Under the pieces are notes generated by a model that searched no databases, was not told where the DNA came from, and worked only from the letters and a program-made list of their open reading frames with translations. Below are positions 13,976-22,215 of a DNA stretch of 25,673 bases, piece after piece. The DNA is from Treponema sp. (lineage in GTDB: Bacteria; Spirochaetota; Spirochaetia; Treponematales; Treponemataceae): contig JAEDFA010000022.1 of the NCBI GenBank assembly GCA_016293005.1, positions 1-25,673 of the forward strand, written 5' to 3'. Positions within the stretch are counted from its first letter, which is position 1; every line of letters begins with the position of its first letter. A program made the position numbers and the translations under genes.

Positions 13976-16438
13976 TTATTTCACCTTTTTACAGTAAACT
14001 TCAAATGTATCACCGTATTTTCTGATTTTACTGATTTTTTCAAAAATTTTGTATTTAATTTTATTTTCCTTTGAATTTTTAAGGGCCGGAAAGCGTTCTG
14101 GATGATGACCAGTTGAAACGATTTTAACGACTTTAAAACCAAAAGAATCAAGAATTTTTTTTGCAGTTTTTCCTGACCAAATCGTATAATGGTCTAAAGG
14201 ACTTTGAATGTAAAAATTTTCTGTATTTTTTAAAGCAGAAACGCCAGTTGCACTCGGAGTTGAAAAAGCAAAAACTCCTCCGTCTTTTAAAAGCGATGAA
14301 ACTGAAGTTAAAACTGTCTTTAAATCTGAAAAATGTTCGATTACAAACCACATCGAAACTGCATCAAATTTTGAAAGTCCGAATTCTTTTACAGAATCAA
14401 AATCAGGAAATTTACCGCACACGCATGGAAATAAAAGTTTTGTCTGAACATATTTTACGGCATCAAAACAAGGATCAATTCCGTACACCTGCCAGCCTTT
14501 TTCTGCGGCGCATGAAAGAAAAGGTCCGTATGCACAACCGACATCCAGAATTGAACGGCGAGACTTGCTGTGTGAAATAGAAGAAATTTCGTTGATTCTT
14601 CTTGAGGAAATCCTTTTTATATTTTCAAAATCTTCAAGATATGTTTTTCCGTACTGCGCTTTATATTGTTCATTGAAATAGTCTTTGTTGTAATCCGATT
14701 CTCTTTCAGTGTTAAAAGAAACATAAATAATTCCGCATTTCCTGCATTTTCTGAAAGTTCTTTTTTCTGTGCGGCTTACAATTTTATCGGAAATTTCTGA
14801 ATCACAAAGACATACCGGACAGAAAAGCCGTTTTCCGTGCGAAAGATTCTTTATAAAATCAGAAAGAGATTTATTTTCAGGATTGAAAAACAGTTTCGGG
14901 AAGAAATTTTCAGGCTTTTTTATCAGATACCTGATTTTTTCAGAAACGAGTTCTTTCTGAGAAAGGCAGAGAAATCCGTATTTTTTTGCAAGTTCGTGGT
15001 GAAGTTTTGAAGTTACAAGAAGCAAAACTGCGCATCCCGATGAAAGAGATTCAAAAGCCGTAAGTCCATAGTGAGTTACAACAAGATCATATTCATAAAG
15101 TTTTTCTTTTAAATTATGAACAGGAGAAATAAAAGTCAAATTTGAAAATTCGCTTAAAAGGGAAAGACTTTCAACTGTCTGGCTGCTTGATTCAGATAAA
15201 ATCGCCGTTACACTTTCACAACTCATAGCAAATGCTTTTGCCGCAGGAACAGTTAACGAAGATGGATCTTCACCGCCTAAACAGATTAAAACTTTTTTTA
15301 TTTCTTTCGGTCTTTCAAGTCTTTTGTTGTCAGGTTTTTCAATAAATGAAGTTTCTGTGAAATTTGCTTTTCGGTTTAAATTAAGAGAAGGAATAATATC
15401 AATTAAATAATCTGCTTCATCAGTATACGAAGAGCCTTCATCGATTGCAATAACAGGAGATGCTTTCTTCAGGGAAATAATCTCTTCTTTTTCCATATTG
15501 AAACAGTCGGCTACAATCACAGAATATTCATTTTTTTCCGGGAAAGTGTTTACAACCTGATACTGAAAAAGACCGTTTGCAAAATATTCAGAAAGAATTT
15601 CAGAAACTTCTTCGAGCGTACACGATTCTGGAATATAAACAAAACCTCCAGTTTCTTTTGCACAAGTTAATGCCCTTCTAAGATGACCTGTTCCCTGCCC
15701 TTTTTTTACAGACGGAACAAATAAAATCGTGTCATTTACAGAAGAATCTGTCATTGCTTTTATAATCTGCTCTGTCGTATAAGGCTCAAGTGGCGCTTTC
15801 ATATTGGAAAGAAAACTTACAACTGAAAGCGCTTTTCTGTAATCCTGCGGAGTGTCAATAGTTGTTCTAAGATGCGGAAAATAAAATCGTACAGGAGATT
15901 TAAAAAAAAGTGATACAAACTGATTTTTATGATTGTAAATTCCAGGACCTACATGCTCTCTTTCATACGGATCAGTCGTAAGTTTTTCAGCCTGCAAAAG
16001 ACTTTCCGCTTTAAAAATTTCAACACCAGAACCATGCGGAAGCCCTGTATAAGTCATATAATCGACGGGAGAAATTTTATTTTGCTTTACAAATTCATCA
16101 CACAAAGACTGAGCGGCTTCATAAAAAAGAAATGGATTGTCTGCCGTCGCACGCAAAACATATTTTACTTTCAGTGTTTCAATCAAAAGACAGAATCGTT
16201 TCAAGACATCGGTTAAAGGGCCTTTAAAAATTTCCCAGCCCGCTTTTTCAACGATAGGTTTTAAAATAGGATAAGAATCTTCATCTGTCGCAACAAAATA
16301 TTTATCAGCCTGAACTTTTTTCATAGATGAAAGTGTCCATTCAAGAACAGTTTTTCCGCCTAAATCTTTTATTGCTTTTTCAGGGAATCTTGTAGAAGAG
16401 AGCCTGCACTGAACAATAACAACTATATCTGTTTTCAT
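13976..16438 (-). CDS. Three-domain fusion: SpsF-type cytidylyltransferase, SpsG/PseG-like domain, SAM methyltransferase
   Basis: An 820-residue protein with three enzymes in one chain. Residues 1-230 resemble SpsF/NeuA-type nucleotidyltransferases, with VQCRLSSTRFPEKAIKDLGG at 9-28, TADNPF at 98-103 and DTPQDY at 195-200. Residues 236-533 resemble SpsG/PseG, a GT-B-like fold, with GQGTGHLRRAL at 247-257, CLGGEDPSS at 386-394 and THYGLTAFESLSSGCAV at 455-471. Residues 538-820 are a class I methyltransferase with its own zinc ribbon (C540, C543, C565, C568), SAM motif ILDVGCAYGPF (630-640) and VIEHFSDL (699-706). SpsF and SpsG are separate genes in Bacillus spore-coat sugar synthesis, and PseG is a UDP-sugar hydrolase in pseudaminic acid synthesis. 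Start ATG 16436-16438 has AAGG upstream. The product is probably an activated, methylated sugar; the substrate is unknown. Confidence 0.88.
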   Translation of the reverse strand: MKTDIVVIVQCRLSSTRFPEKAIKDLGGKTVLEWTLSSMKKVQADKYFVATDEDSYPILKPIVEKAGWEIFKGPLTDVLKRFCLLIETLKVKYVLRATADNPFLFYEAAQSLCDEFVKQNKISPVDYMTYTGLPHGSGVEIFKAESLLQAEKLTTDPYEREHVGPGIYNHKNQFVSLFFKSPVRFYFPHLRTTIDTPQDYRKALSVVSFLSNMKAPLEPYTTEQIIKAMTDSSVNDTILFVPSVKKGQGTGHLRRALTCAKETGGFVYIPESCTLEEVSEILSEYFANGLFQYQVVNTFPEKNEYSVIVADCFNMEKEEIISLKKASPVIAIDEGSSYTDEADYLIDIIPSLNLNRKANFTETSFIEKPDNKRLERPKEIKKVLICLGGEDPSSLTVPAAKAFAMSCESVTAILSESSSQTVESLSLLSEFSNLTFISPVHNLKEKLYEYDLVVTHYGLTAFESLSSGCAVLLLVTSKLHHELAKKYGFLCLSQKELVSEKIRYLIKKPENFFPKLFFNPENKSLSDFIKNLSHGKRLFCPVCLCDSEISDKIVSRTEKRTFRKCRKCGIIYVSFNTERESDYNKDYFNEQYKAQYGKTYLEDFENIKRISSRRINEISSISHSKSRRSILDVGCAYGPFLSCAAEKGWQVYGIDPCFDAVKYVQTKLLFPCVCGKFPDFDSVKEFGLSKFDAVSMWFVIEHFSDLKTVLTSVSSLLKDGGVFAFSTPSATGVSALKNTENFYIQSPLDHYTIWSGKTAKKILDSFGFKVVKIVSTGHHPERFPALKNSKENKIKYKIFEKISKIRKYGDTFEVYCKKVK

Positions 16439-16462
16439 AAAATTAACCTTTTACCTTGAAAA

Positions 16463-17416
16463 TTAAATTTTCCAGCTTTCAAGAAATCCCTGCAAATCAA
16501 AAGAAAATCTGTATTGATTTGAGTTGACCCATTTTTTTGCATTTTTAAACTGCTTTAAAGATTCAAAAAATCCGCAGGAAGAATGCCGGAAAAAAGTAAA
16601 AAAAGAAAAATTCGAAATAAAAGCGCAGCCGTTTTTTACTCTCGGAAGAACATTTTTAAGATAAAATCTCAAATACGAAAGGTCAAAAGAATATTCAAGA
16701 ACAGGAACTTCTTTTTTGTAAGTAATAAAAAATCTCGTTGTAATCTTAATTTTTTCACCGAAAAGCCACGCTCTGAGAGACAAATCTGCAAGCTGCCAGT
16801 AATGCGACTCAATAGTATAATCAAAACCACCTGTAGAAATGAATTTTTCGCGGTTATAAAGACCTATATAATCAAACGGGAAAACAGTCGGACTCATATC
16901 GGAAACAGAAGAAACGGCTTCCATAGAAAAATGTCCTTTGTAAACATCAGGAAGTATGTGCATAAAAACGCTTTCACCACCTTTTGACAAAAGACGAGGA
17001 ACAAGACAGAAAAGATTTTCGCTGACTAAATTTTCAGCCATATTCTCAAGGAGAAATCCAGACGGAATGTAAAGGCTGTCGCGAAGAACAAGAAAAAATT
17101 TTGAATCAATTTCGTTTACGCAAGCGTTTATAAGTTCGCCGTCAGTAGTTTTTTCAAGCGGAACGAAAAATTTCACGGCTGGATATTTTTTTGAAATATT
17201 TTCTATATTACAATTCTCATTGTTAGGTTCAACTGAAATAATCGATTTAAAACCGCAGGAAATAAGATTTTCAAGCAAAACAGTGTGAAACTGAGGTCCT
17301 GTTTCATTTAAAAGAATGACAGAAATATCAAATTTCGGATTTACACTGCCTGTTTTTCCGCCAATTATTACACGCTGAATCTGATGTTCGTTAAAAATTA
17401 AAGGTATAGAATTCAT
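16463..17416 (-). CDS. Glycosyltransferase-like protein
   Basis: A 317-residue protein starting at the ATG at 17414-17416, with AGGA seven bases upstream. It overlaps the end of the radical SAM gene by 26 bases in another frame; an upstream extension of the frame to 17521 would be buried in that gene and is rejected. The N-terminal half looks like a GT-A (family 2) fold: a beta-strand FDISVILLNETG, a second strand ISVEPNN, a TDGELINACV helix and a strand FFLVLRDSLYIPSGFLLENM where family 2 enzymes carry the DxD motif. Here that site reads RDS, so metal and nucleotide-sugar binding may be altered or lost. FDYIGLYNREKFISTGGFD resembles the acceptor-side region. The C-terminal part is aromatic-rich. 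The family call is moderate. Confidence 0.68.
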   Translation of the reverse strand: MNSIPLIFNEHQIQRVIIGGKTGSVNPKFDISVILLNETGPQFHTVLLENLISCGFKSIISVEPNNENCNIENISKKYPAVKFFVPLEKTTDGELINACVNEIDSKFFLVLRDSLYIPSGFLLENMAENLVSENLFCLVPRLLSKGGESVFMHILPDVYKGHFSMEAVSSVSDMSPTVFPFDYIGLYNREKFISTGGFDYTIESHYWQLADLSLRAWLFGEKIKITTRFFITYKKEVPVLEYSFDLSYLRFYLKNVLPRVKNGCAFISNFSFFTFFRHSSCGFFESLKQFKNAKKWVNSNQYRFSFDLQGFLESWKI

Positions 17417-18977
17417 CGCATTTCCTGCATTTTTCAATATATTTTTCTTCAATCTGCATTTCTGCAAATTCCGTCTGTTTTTTCCAGATTTTTTCAATTC
17501 CATCCGTAAAAACATTTCCAAGAATCAATTTTTCATCCTGATTTTTTAAAACTTCATGACAAAGAGAAACTTCACCGTCATAAAAAATGTTCATATCGCG
17601 AAGAAGATGCCAGCATACATTTCTTTCAAGCGGTGAAATATCAGAAGGCCTTAAATCTGGAAGGAATTTTGAAAAATCATCATATTTTTGAACGATTAAA
17701 TTTCCTGAAGAAAAACTGTCTTTTGCACTCCAAAATCTGTAAAAACTTTCAAGTTCATCTTCGTTCTGATTTAAACGCGTCATCTGCGGATAAACTGCAT
17801 TTGGAAAATATTTTTCCAGAATTTTCACGGAATTTAACGCTGTAAAATAATTTTCTTTTTCAAGTCCGCGTATTTCAGAATATTTTTCAGGCGAAAAACT
17901 GTCTAAAGCGACAATCCACATAATTTTTGGAAAAGAAGCAAAACCTTTTTTTTCTTTGGCTAATCTCTGAAGACTTTCACAGAGTTTTTCATCAATTAAA
18001 AGACCGTCAGTTTCAAGCAAAACAGAAAGACCTTCGTACTTCAATATTTCTGAAACAAACATCTCAAATTCCGGATGAAAAAGCGCTTCTCCCCATGAAG
18101 AAAGAGAAATCACTGCCGAGCCTGAAAAAAAAGAAATTTCTTTTACAAGATTTGAAAATTTCTTAAAATCCATAAAATTTTCAGATTTTTTTCCAGTTAT
18201 TTTTTCAGAATACGGACAGAAAAAGCATTTTCCGCTGCATTTTTCAGAAATTTGAACAGAATAATACGACGGCACAGTCTTTAAAACATCAATATTTTTT
18301 ACAGCATTTAAAGAAATTTCTTCTGCATTTTCAAAAGGAATGTTCATCTTGAAAAGATTTTTGCACGAAATAAAGCCCTGTTTTGATGAACATTCAAAAG
18401 AAAGTCTGTTCATTCTGAAATCGTTTTGAGAAATTACGGTTTCAATTTCAAAAGAATTTATTTCAGTTTTTAAAAGAGAAAAAAGCGATGCCCTTTCAAT
18501 TTTTTCTTTTCCAGAATATAGAGGATTTTTTTCAGCAAGATTAAAAAGAATTTTTACCGCATCTTTTGCAAGAATTTCAGGTGAAAGCCCGTAAGGATAA
18601 CCGTCGGCAAACGAATATTCAGCATTGTATTTTTTGTGACGAGAATAAATTTCTTCTGTAAGAGCGGTGTTTATAAACGGAACATCGGCAAACGAAAAAA
18701 TAACATCGGAAGCTTCAGTTTTTTCTGCGATATTATACGATTCTTCAAGAAATTCTTTTAAATTCCATGAATTTCTTTCAACAAGAGAGATTTTATTTTC
18801 TTCAATTTGAGATAAAACTGAACTTTTATTCTTTTCTGTGAGAAAAACTACAATTTCTGATTCTGGTATTTTTTCTGCCCATTCCAAAACTTTCTGGAAC
18901 GCAGATTTTCCGTCGAAAACTTTTTCAAAAGCGTAAAGAGAATTTTCTTCACAATATAAACTTACAAGAGTACTCAT
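17391..18977 (-). CDS. Radical SAM/SPASM-like protein with N-terminal nucleotidyltransferase-like domain (spiro-SPASM type)
   Basis: A 528-residue protein. Residues 1-230 resemble a nucleotidyltransferase of the SpsF/IspD kind, with FADVPFI at 96-102 where NTP-binding enzymes have their acidic metal site. Residues 235-450 form a radical SAM barrel with the cluster motif CSGKCFFC (C247, C251, C254). The C-terminal region carries four more cysteines (C455, C473, C517, C520) in a shortened SPASM/twitch arrangement for one auxiliary iron-sulphur cluster. The layout fits what I remember as the 'spiro-SPASM' family, mostly spirochaetal and of unknown function. It is the first gene of the six-gene unit. 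A TATAAT (18982-18987) only four bases before the ATG and no ribosome-binding site suggest a leaderless or near-leaderless mRNA. Confidence 0.88.
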   Translation of the reverse strand: MSTLVSLYCEENSLYAFEKVFDGKSAFQKVLEWAEKIPESEIVVFLTEKNKSSVLSQIEENKISLVERNSWNLKEFLEESYNIAEKTEASDVIFSFADVPFINTALTEEIYSRHKKYNAEYSFADGYPYGLSPEILAKDAVKILFNLAEKNPLYSGKEKIERASLFSLLKTEINSFEIETVISQNDFRMNRLSFECSSKQGFISCKNLFKMNIPFENAEEISLNAVKNIDVLKTVPSYYSVQISEKCSGKCFFCPYSEKITGKKSENFMDFKKFSNLVKEISFFSGSAVISLSSWGEALFHPEFEMFVSEILKYEGLSVLLETDGLLIDEKLCESLQRLAKEKKGFASFPKIMWIVALDSFSPEKYSEIRGLEKENYFTALNSVKILEKYFPNAVYPQMTRLNQNEDELESFYRFWSAKDSFSSGNLIVQKYDDFSKFLPDLRPSDISPLERNVCWHLLRDMNIFYDGEVSLCHEVLKNQDEKLILGNVFTDGIEKIWKKQTEFAEMQIEEKYIEKCRKCDEFYTFNF

Positions 18978-18981
18978 CTTT

Positions 18982-18987
18982 ATTATA
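18982..18987 (-). promoter_or_regulatory. -10 box of the radical SAM operon
   Basis: Minus strand TATAAT, four bases upstream of the ATG at 18977. At 17 bases spacing the -35 position reads ACTTGT (19005-19010), a poor match, and it overlaps the -35 of the divergent xseA promoter. Confidence 0.5.
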
Positions 18988-19000
18988 ATCGGAAAAACTG

Positions 19001-19029
19001 TTGAACAAGTTGAACTGAATGTATAAAAT
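19001..19029 (+). promoter_or_regulatory. xseA promoter
   Basis: Plus strand: TTGAAC (19001-19006), 17-base spacer, TAAAAT (19024-19029). The predicted transcription start (about 19036) coincides with the A of the xseA ATG. Confidence 0.75.
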
Positions 19030-19035
19030 TATTTT

Positions 19036-20241
19036 ATGAATCAAAACCTTTTTCCATCAGACAAAATTTTTTCAGTTTCAGAAATAAATTCAATATTAAA
19101 AGAAATAATCGAAGGAACTTTTCCAACTCTTACAATCGAAGGAGAAATTTCAAATTACAGACCGAACAGTTCAGGTCATCTTTATTTCAAGTTAAAAGAT
19201 TCCTCTTCGCAATTGAATGCCGTAATGTTTAAAAGCAGTGCATTTTACCTGCAATTTAAACCAAAAGATGGCGATAAAGTCAGAGTTCACGGAAAGCTCA
19301 CTGTTTACGCGCCGAACGGAAATTATCAGATTCTTGTTACAAAAATGGAAAAAGCCGGAACAGGAGACATTTTAACACTTCTAGAAGAAAGAAAACGCCG
19401 TCTTTTTGAAGAAGGACTTTTTGATTCAGCAAAAAAGAAACCTCTTCCAAAATTTCCAAAAACAATCGGAGTTGTTACAAGTCCGACAGGAGCGGCAATC
19501 CGAGATATTCTTCAAATTACAAAACGAAGAAATCCGTCTGTTTCAATTTTAATTCTTCCATCTCTTGTTCAAGGAGAAAATGCAAGCCTTTCAATCTCAC
19601 GGCAAATCAAAAATGCAAACGATTTTTCTTTATGCGATGTTCTGATTGTAGGTCGCGGCGGTGGTTCTCTCGAAGATCTGCTTCCGTTTAGCGAAGAAGA
19701 AGTTGTACGCTCAATTGCAGAATCAAAAATTCCTGTAGTTTCCGCAGTCGGGCATGAAATCGACTGGGCACTGTGCGATTATGCAAGCGATGTAAGAGCC
19801 CCAACCCCATCGGCAGCCGCAGAAATTGTCGTCCCAGAAAAAAATCAAATCGTTCAAACTCTGCAGAATGCAAAAAGTGCCTTAAAAGATTCTGTTTCTG
19901 CAAGAATTGAACACCTAAAACTTCTTATAAAACAGTTTGCACCGGAAAATTTTGAACACAGAATAAGAACGATTGAGCTTCCATTTTTAAATAGACTTGA
20001 CAACGCAAAAACAGCACTTCTTTCAAATATCGAAGAAAAAATTTTAGACACAAAAAGAACAATTCAAACATGTGTCGCTGTCCTTGAAACTGCAAATCCT
20101 GAAAACATTTTGAGTAAAGGATATTCAATGGTAACAATAAAATCTTCAGGAAAAATTCTAAAACAAAAAGACGAAGTTTCAAAAGGCGAAGAAGTTGAAA
20201 TCAGACTTTCAAAAGGATATGTTGAGGCAGTAATAAAATAA
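19036..20241 (+). CDS. xseA: Exodeoxyribonuclease VII large subunit
   Basis: ExoVII degrades single-stranded DNA from both ends to oligonucleotides and acts in repair. The 401-residue protein is somewhat shorter than E. coli XseA (456). It has the N-terminal OB fold (about 10-105, with IEGEISNYRPNSSGHLYF), then the nuclease core TIGVVTSPTGAAIRDIL (143-159), GRGGGSLEDL (206-215) and AVGHEID (237-243). A coiled-coil region and the C-terminal NPENILSKGYSMV segment follow. It diverges from the radical SAM gene, lacks a Shine-Dalgarno, and is probably leaderless. Its partner xseB lies on the other strand beyond mutL. The stop is three bases from the convergent mutL stop with no terminator between. 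Confidence 0.96.
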   Translation: MNQNLFPSDKIFSVSEINSILKEIIEGTFPTLTIEGEISNYRPNSSGHLYFKLKDSSSQLNAVMFKSSAFYLQFKPKDGDKVRVHGKLTVYAPNGNYQILVTKMEKAGTGDILTLLEERKRRLFEEGLFDSAKKKPLPKFPKTIGVVTSPTGAAIRDILQITKRRNPSVSILILPSLVQGENASLSISRQIKNANDFSLCDVLIVGRGGGSLEDLLPFSEEEVVRSIAESKIPVVSAVGHEIDWALCDYASDVRAPTPSAAAEIVVPEKNQIVQTLQNAKSALKDSVSARIEHLKLLIKQFAPENFEHRIRTIELPFLNRLDNAKTALLSNIEEKILDTKRTIQTCVAVLETANPENILSKGYSMVTIKSSGKILKQKDEVSKGEEVEIRLSKGYVEAVIK

Positions 20242-20244
20242 AAA

Positions 20245-22215
20245 TCAAGTTCTCCTTACAAGACGGAATAAATCAGCTTTTGTAATCACAGTGTAAACAG
20301 GTCTTCCGTGCGGACAATGAGGATCTTCTAAATTTAATGCCTCATACACAAGATCTTTTGCCGTTTCATCATCTAAAAATCCGCCGTCTTTTATTGCCGC
20401 TTTACAGGCAGTAAGAGCTGCAATAGAATAAATCACTTCATCGGGTTTAACTTTTTCTTTTAAAATTTGATTTAAAAAATCCTGAAGATTCTGATTGAAA
20501 CGCTCATTTACAGTAAAAATCTGCCACTTTCCGTTTTCTTCTTTTAAAGTAAAACCTGCTTTTTCAAATGCTGGAGAAATTGAACGAAGATATTCATCGT
20601 CAGATTCTGATTCAGTTAAAAAAGTTTCAGGAATCAAAAGTGCCTGAGATTTCCCCTGATTTTCCATTATTTTATTAAAAAGAAGCCGTTCATGTGCGGC
20701 ATGCTGATCGACAAGATACAAAGCATCATCAAATTCTGCAATTAAAAATGTTCCAAGACAAGAGCCAAGAAATTTTATTTTTTCAGCTGGGATTTTTTCT
20801 TTTTTAGTTTGATTAAGAGAAATATTTTCTTCTTTAAAAGAATCATCTTTTGTGTAATTTTCTAAAACTTCATCAACAAACGAAACGATTTTTTTTGCAT
20901 TTTCCTCTTTTAATTTTTTTTCATTCTGATTTTTTTCGTTTTCAAGATTTTGCTGCGGATGTTTTTTATTATATTCACTTGCAAACCGCTCATAACCTGA
21001 AACAGATTTTAAACTTTCGGCAAAATTTTCACCAGAGTCTTTAACTCTTGAAATTTTATAACGGTCAAGCTGACTGAACATTTTATGCTGAGAAGTTTCT
21101 GACGAAAAATATTCATTTGTAATTTTTTTTGAATAGTCAAATTTTTTCTGAGGTTCTGAATCAAAAAGTTTTAATGTTTCAAAATTATTTTCTTTTGAAT
21201 TTGAAAAGGAAGAAATTTTTAAATTGACAGAATCCCTAAGAAATTCCCGGACACTCACAGAAATCTGATGATGAAGGCTTGAAATGTCTTTAAAACGGAC
21301 TTCTTTTTTTGCAGGATGAATGTTGAAATCAACGAGTCTTGGATTTATATTTACAAAAAGAGAAGCAACTGGAAAAGTTCCGTTCGGAAAAAAGCCCTGA
21401 CAGCCGTATTCTATAGCCTGAACAAGCGCATATTCCTGAATACGCCTGCCGTTTACAAAAATGTAAATATCTTTTTTTGTAGAACGATAAACAGACGGAG
21501 AAGCAATTACAATTTTAAAAGAAAAATCTTCACCGCTTTTAAAAAAATCAATCTGATTAAAAAGCGAAACATCTTCTTTAAATTCCATCGCACGAACAAA
21601 ACGCTCTTTTAACGATTCGCCTGAAAATAAATCAATTTTTATTTCACCGTTATTCACAAACCGGAACGATTTTTCAGGATACGGAAGAGATTTTTCGATG
21701 AAAGTGTTTTTACACATAACACCTTCTGCGCTAGCCTTTTTTAAAAAGATTCTTCTTGCAGGAAAATTTTCAAAAAGTCCTTCTGCAAGAACGATTGTAC
21801 CTTCCGTTGATGAAGTTTTTTCTATTAAATGGTCTTCAGTTATTGAAGAACGCATTTTAAGCCCTGATGAAATTATTTGAAGCCGGGAAACTGCTGCAAT
21901 AGATGCAAGAGCCTCACCGCGGAAACCTAAAGTTGAAAGATTTAAAAGATCAGATTCTGAAGAAATTTTACTTGTAGAATGAGGTTTTGCACAGTTTTTT
22001 AAATCTTCTTCGCTCATTCCGCAACCGTTGTCACTTACACGAATTTTTTCGATTCCGCCTTCTGAAATTTCTACAGTAATTTTATCTGCGCCAGAATCAA
22101 TTGCATTATCCATTAATTCCCGCACGATAGCGTTTGGTCTGTCGATTACTTCACCGGCTGCAATTTTTCTTGCAACTTCCGCTTTGAGCATTCTTACAGG
22201 ATTTCTTACACTCAT
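20245..22215 (-). CDS. mutL: DNA mismatch repair protein MutL
   Basis: MutL couples mismatch recognition by MutS to strand incision. The 656-residue protein has the N-terminal GHKL ATPase: E33 and N37 in VRELMDNAIDSG, SDNGCGM (61-67), GFRGEAL (98-104). The transducer domain contains FVNGRRI, and a long Lys/Glu/Asn-rich linker covers about 335-475. The C-terminal dimerisation/endonuclease domain has DQHAAHE (503-509), ACKAAIK (603-609) and CPHGRP (634-639), as in endonuclease-type MutL. The second glutamate of the DQHA(x)2E(x)4E pattern is N514 here. The ATG overlaps the xseB stop (ATGA, 22212-22215), so it is coupled to xseB. Confidence 0.96.
   Translation of the reverse strand: MSVRNPVRMLKAEVARKIAAGEVIDRPNAIVRELMDNAIDSGADKITVEISEGGIEKIRVSDNGCGMSEEDLKNCAKPHSTSKISSESDLLNLSTLGFRGEALASIAAVSRLQIISSGLKMRSSITEDHLIEKTSSTEGTIVLAEGLFENFPARRIFLKKASAEGVMCKNTFIEKSLPYPEKSFRFVNNGEIKIDLFSGESLKERFVRAMEFKEDVSLFNQIDFFKSGEDFSFKIVIASPSVYRSTKKDIYIFVNGRRIQEYALVQAIEYGCQGFFPNGTFPVASLFVNINPRLVDFNIHPAKKEVRFKDISSLHHQISVSVREFLRDSVNLKISSFSNSKENNFETLKLFDSEPQKKFDYSKKITNEYFSSETSQHKMFSQLDRYKISRVKDSGENFAESLKSVSGYERFASEYNKKHPQQNLENEKNQNEKKLKEENAKKIVSFVDEVLENYTKDDSFKEENISLNQTKKEKIPAEKIKFLGSCLGTFLIAEFDDALYLVDQHAAHERLLFNKIMENQGKSQALLIPETFLTESESDDEYLRSISPAFEKAGFTLKEENGKWQIFTVNERFNQNLQDFLNQILKEKVKPDEVIYSIAALTACKAAIKDGGFLDDETAKDLVYEALNLEDPHCPHGRPVYTVITKADLFRLVRRT

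Noticed and set aside
14161..14580. A 139-codon open frame on the plus strand inside the fusion gene
   Set aside because: It runs antisense to the methyltransferase coding region with its intact motifs, is Leu/Lys/Gln low-complexity, and has no ribosome-binding site.
16583..16987. A 134-codon plus-strand frame opposite the glycosyltransferase-like gene
   Set aside because: It is a Lys/Arg/Phe-rich shadow of AT-rich antisense DNA, with no recognisable domain or start signals.
17417..17521. A 35-residue N-terminal extension of the glycosyltransferase-like protein
   Set aside because: It lies wholly within the conserved C-terminal cysteine region of the radical SAM gene, is Lys-rich, and a better start with AGGA exists at 17416.
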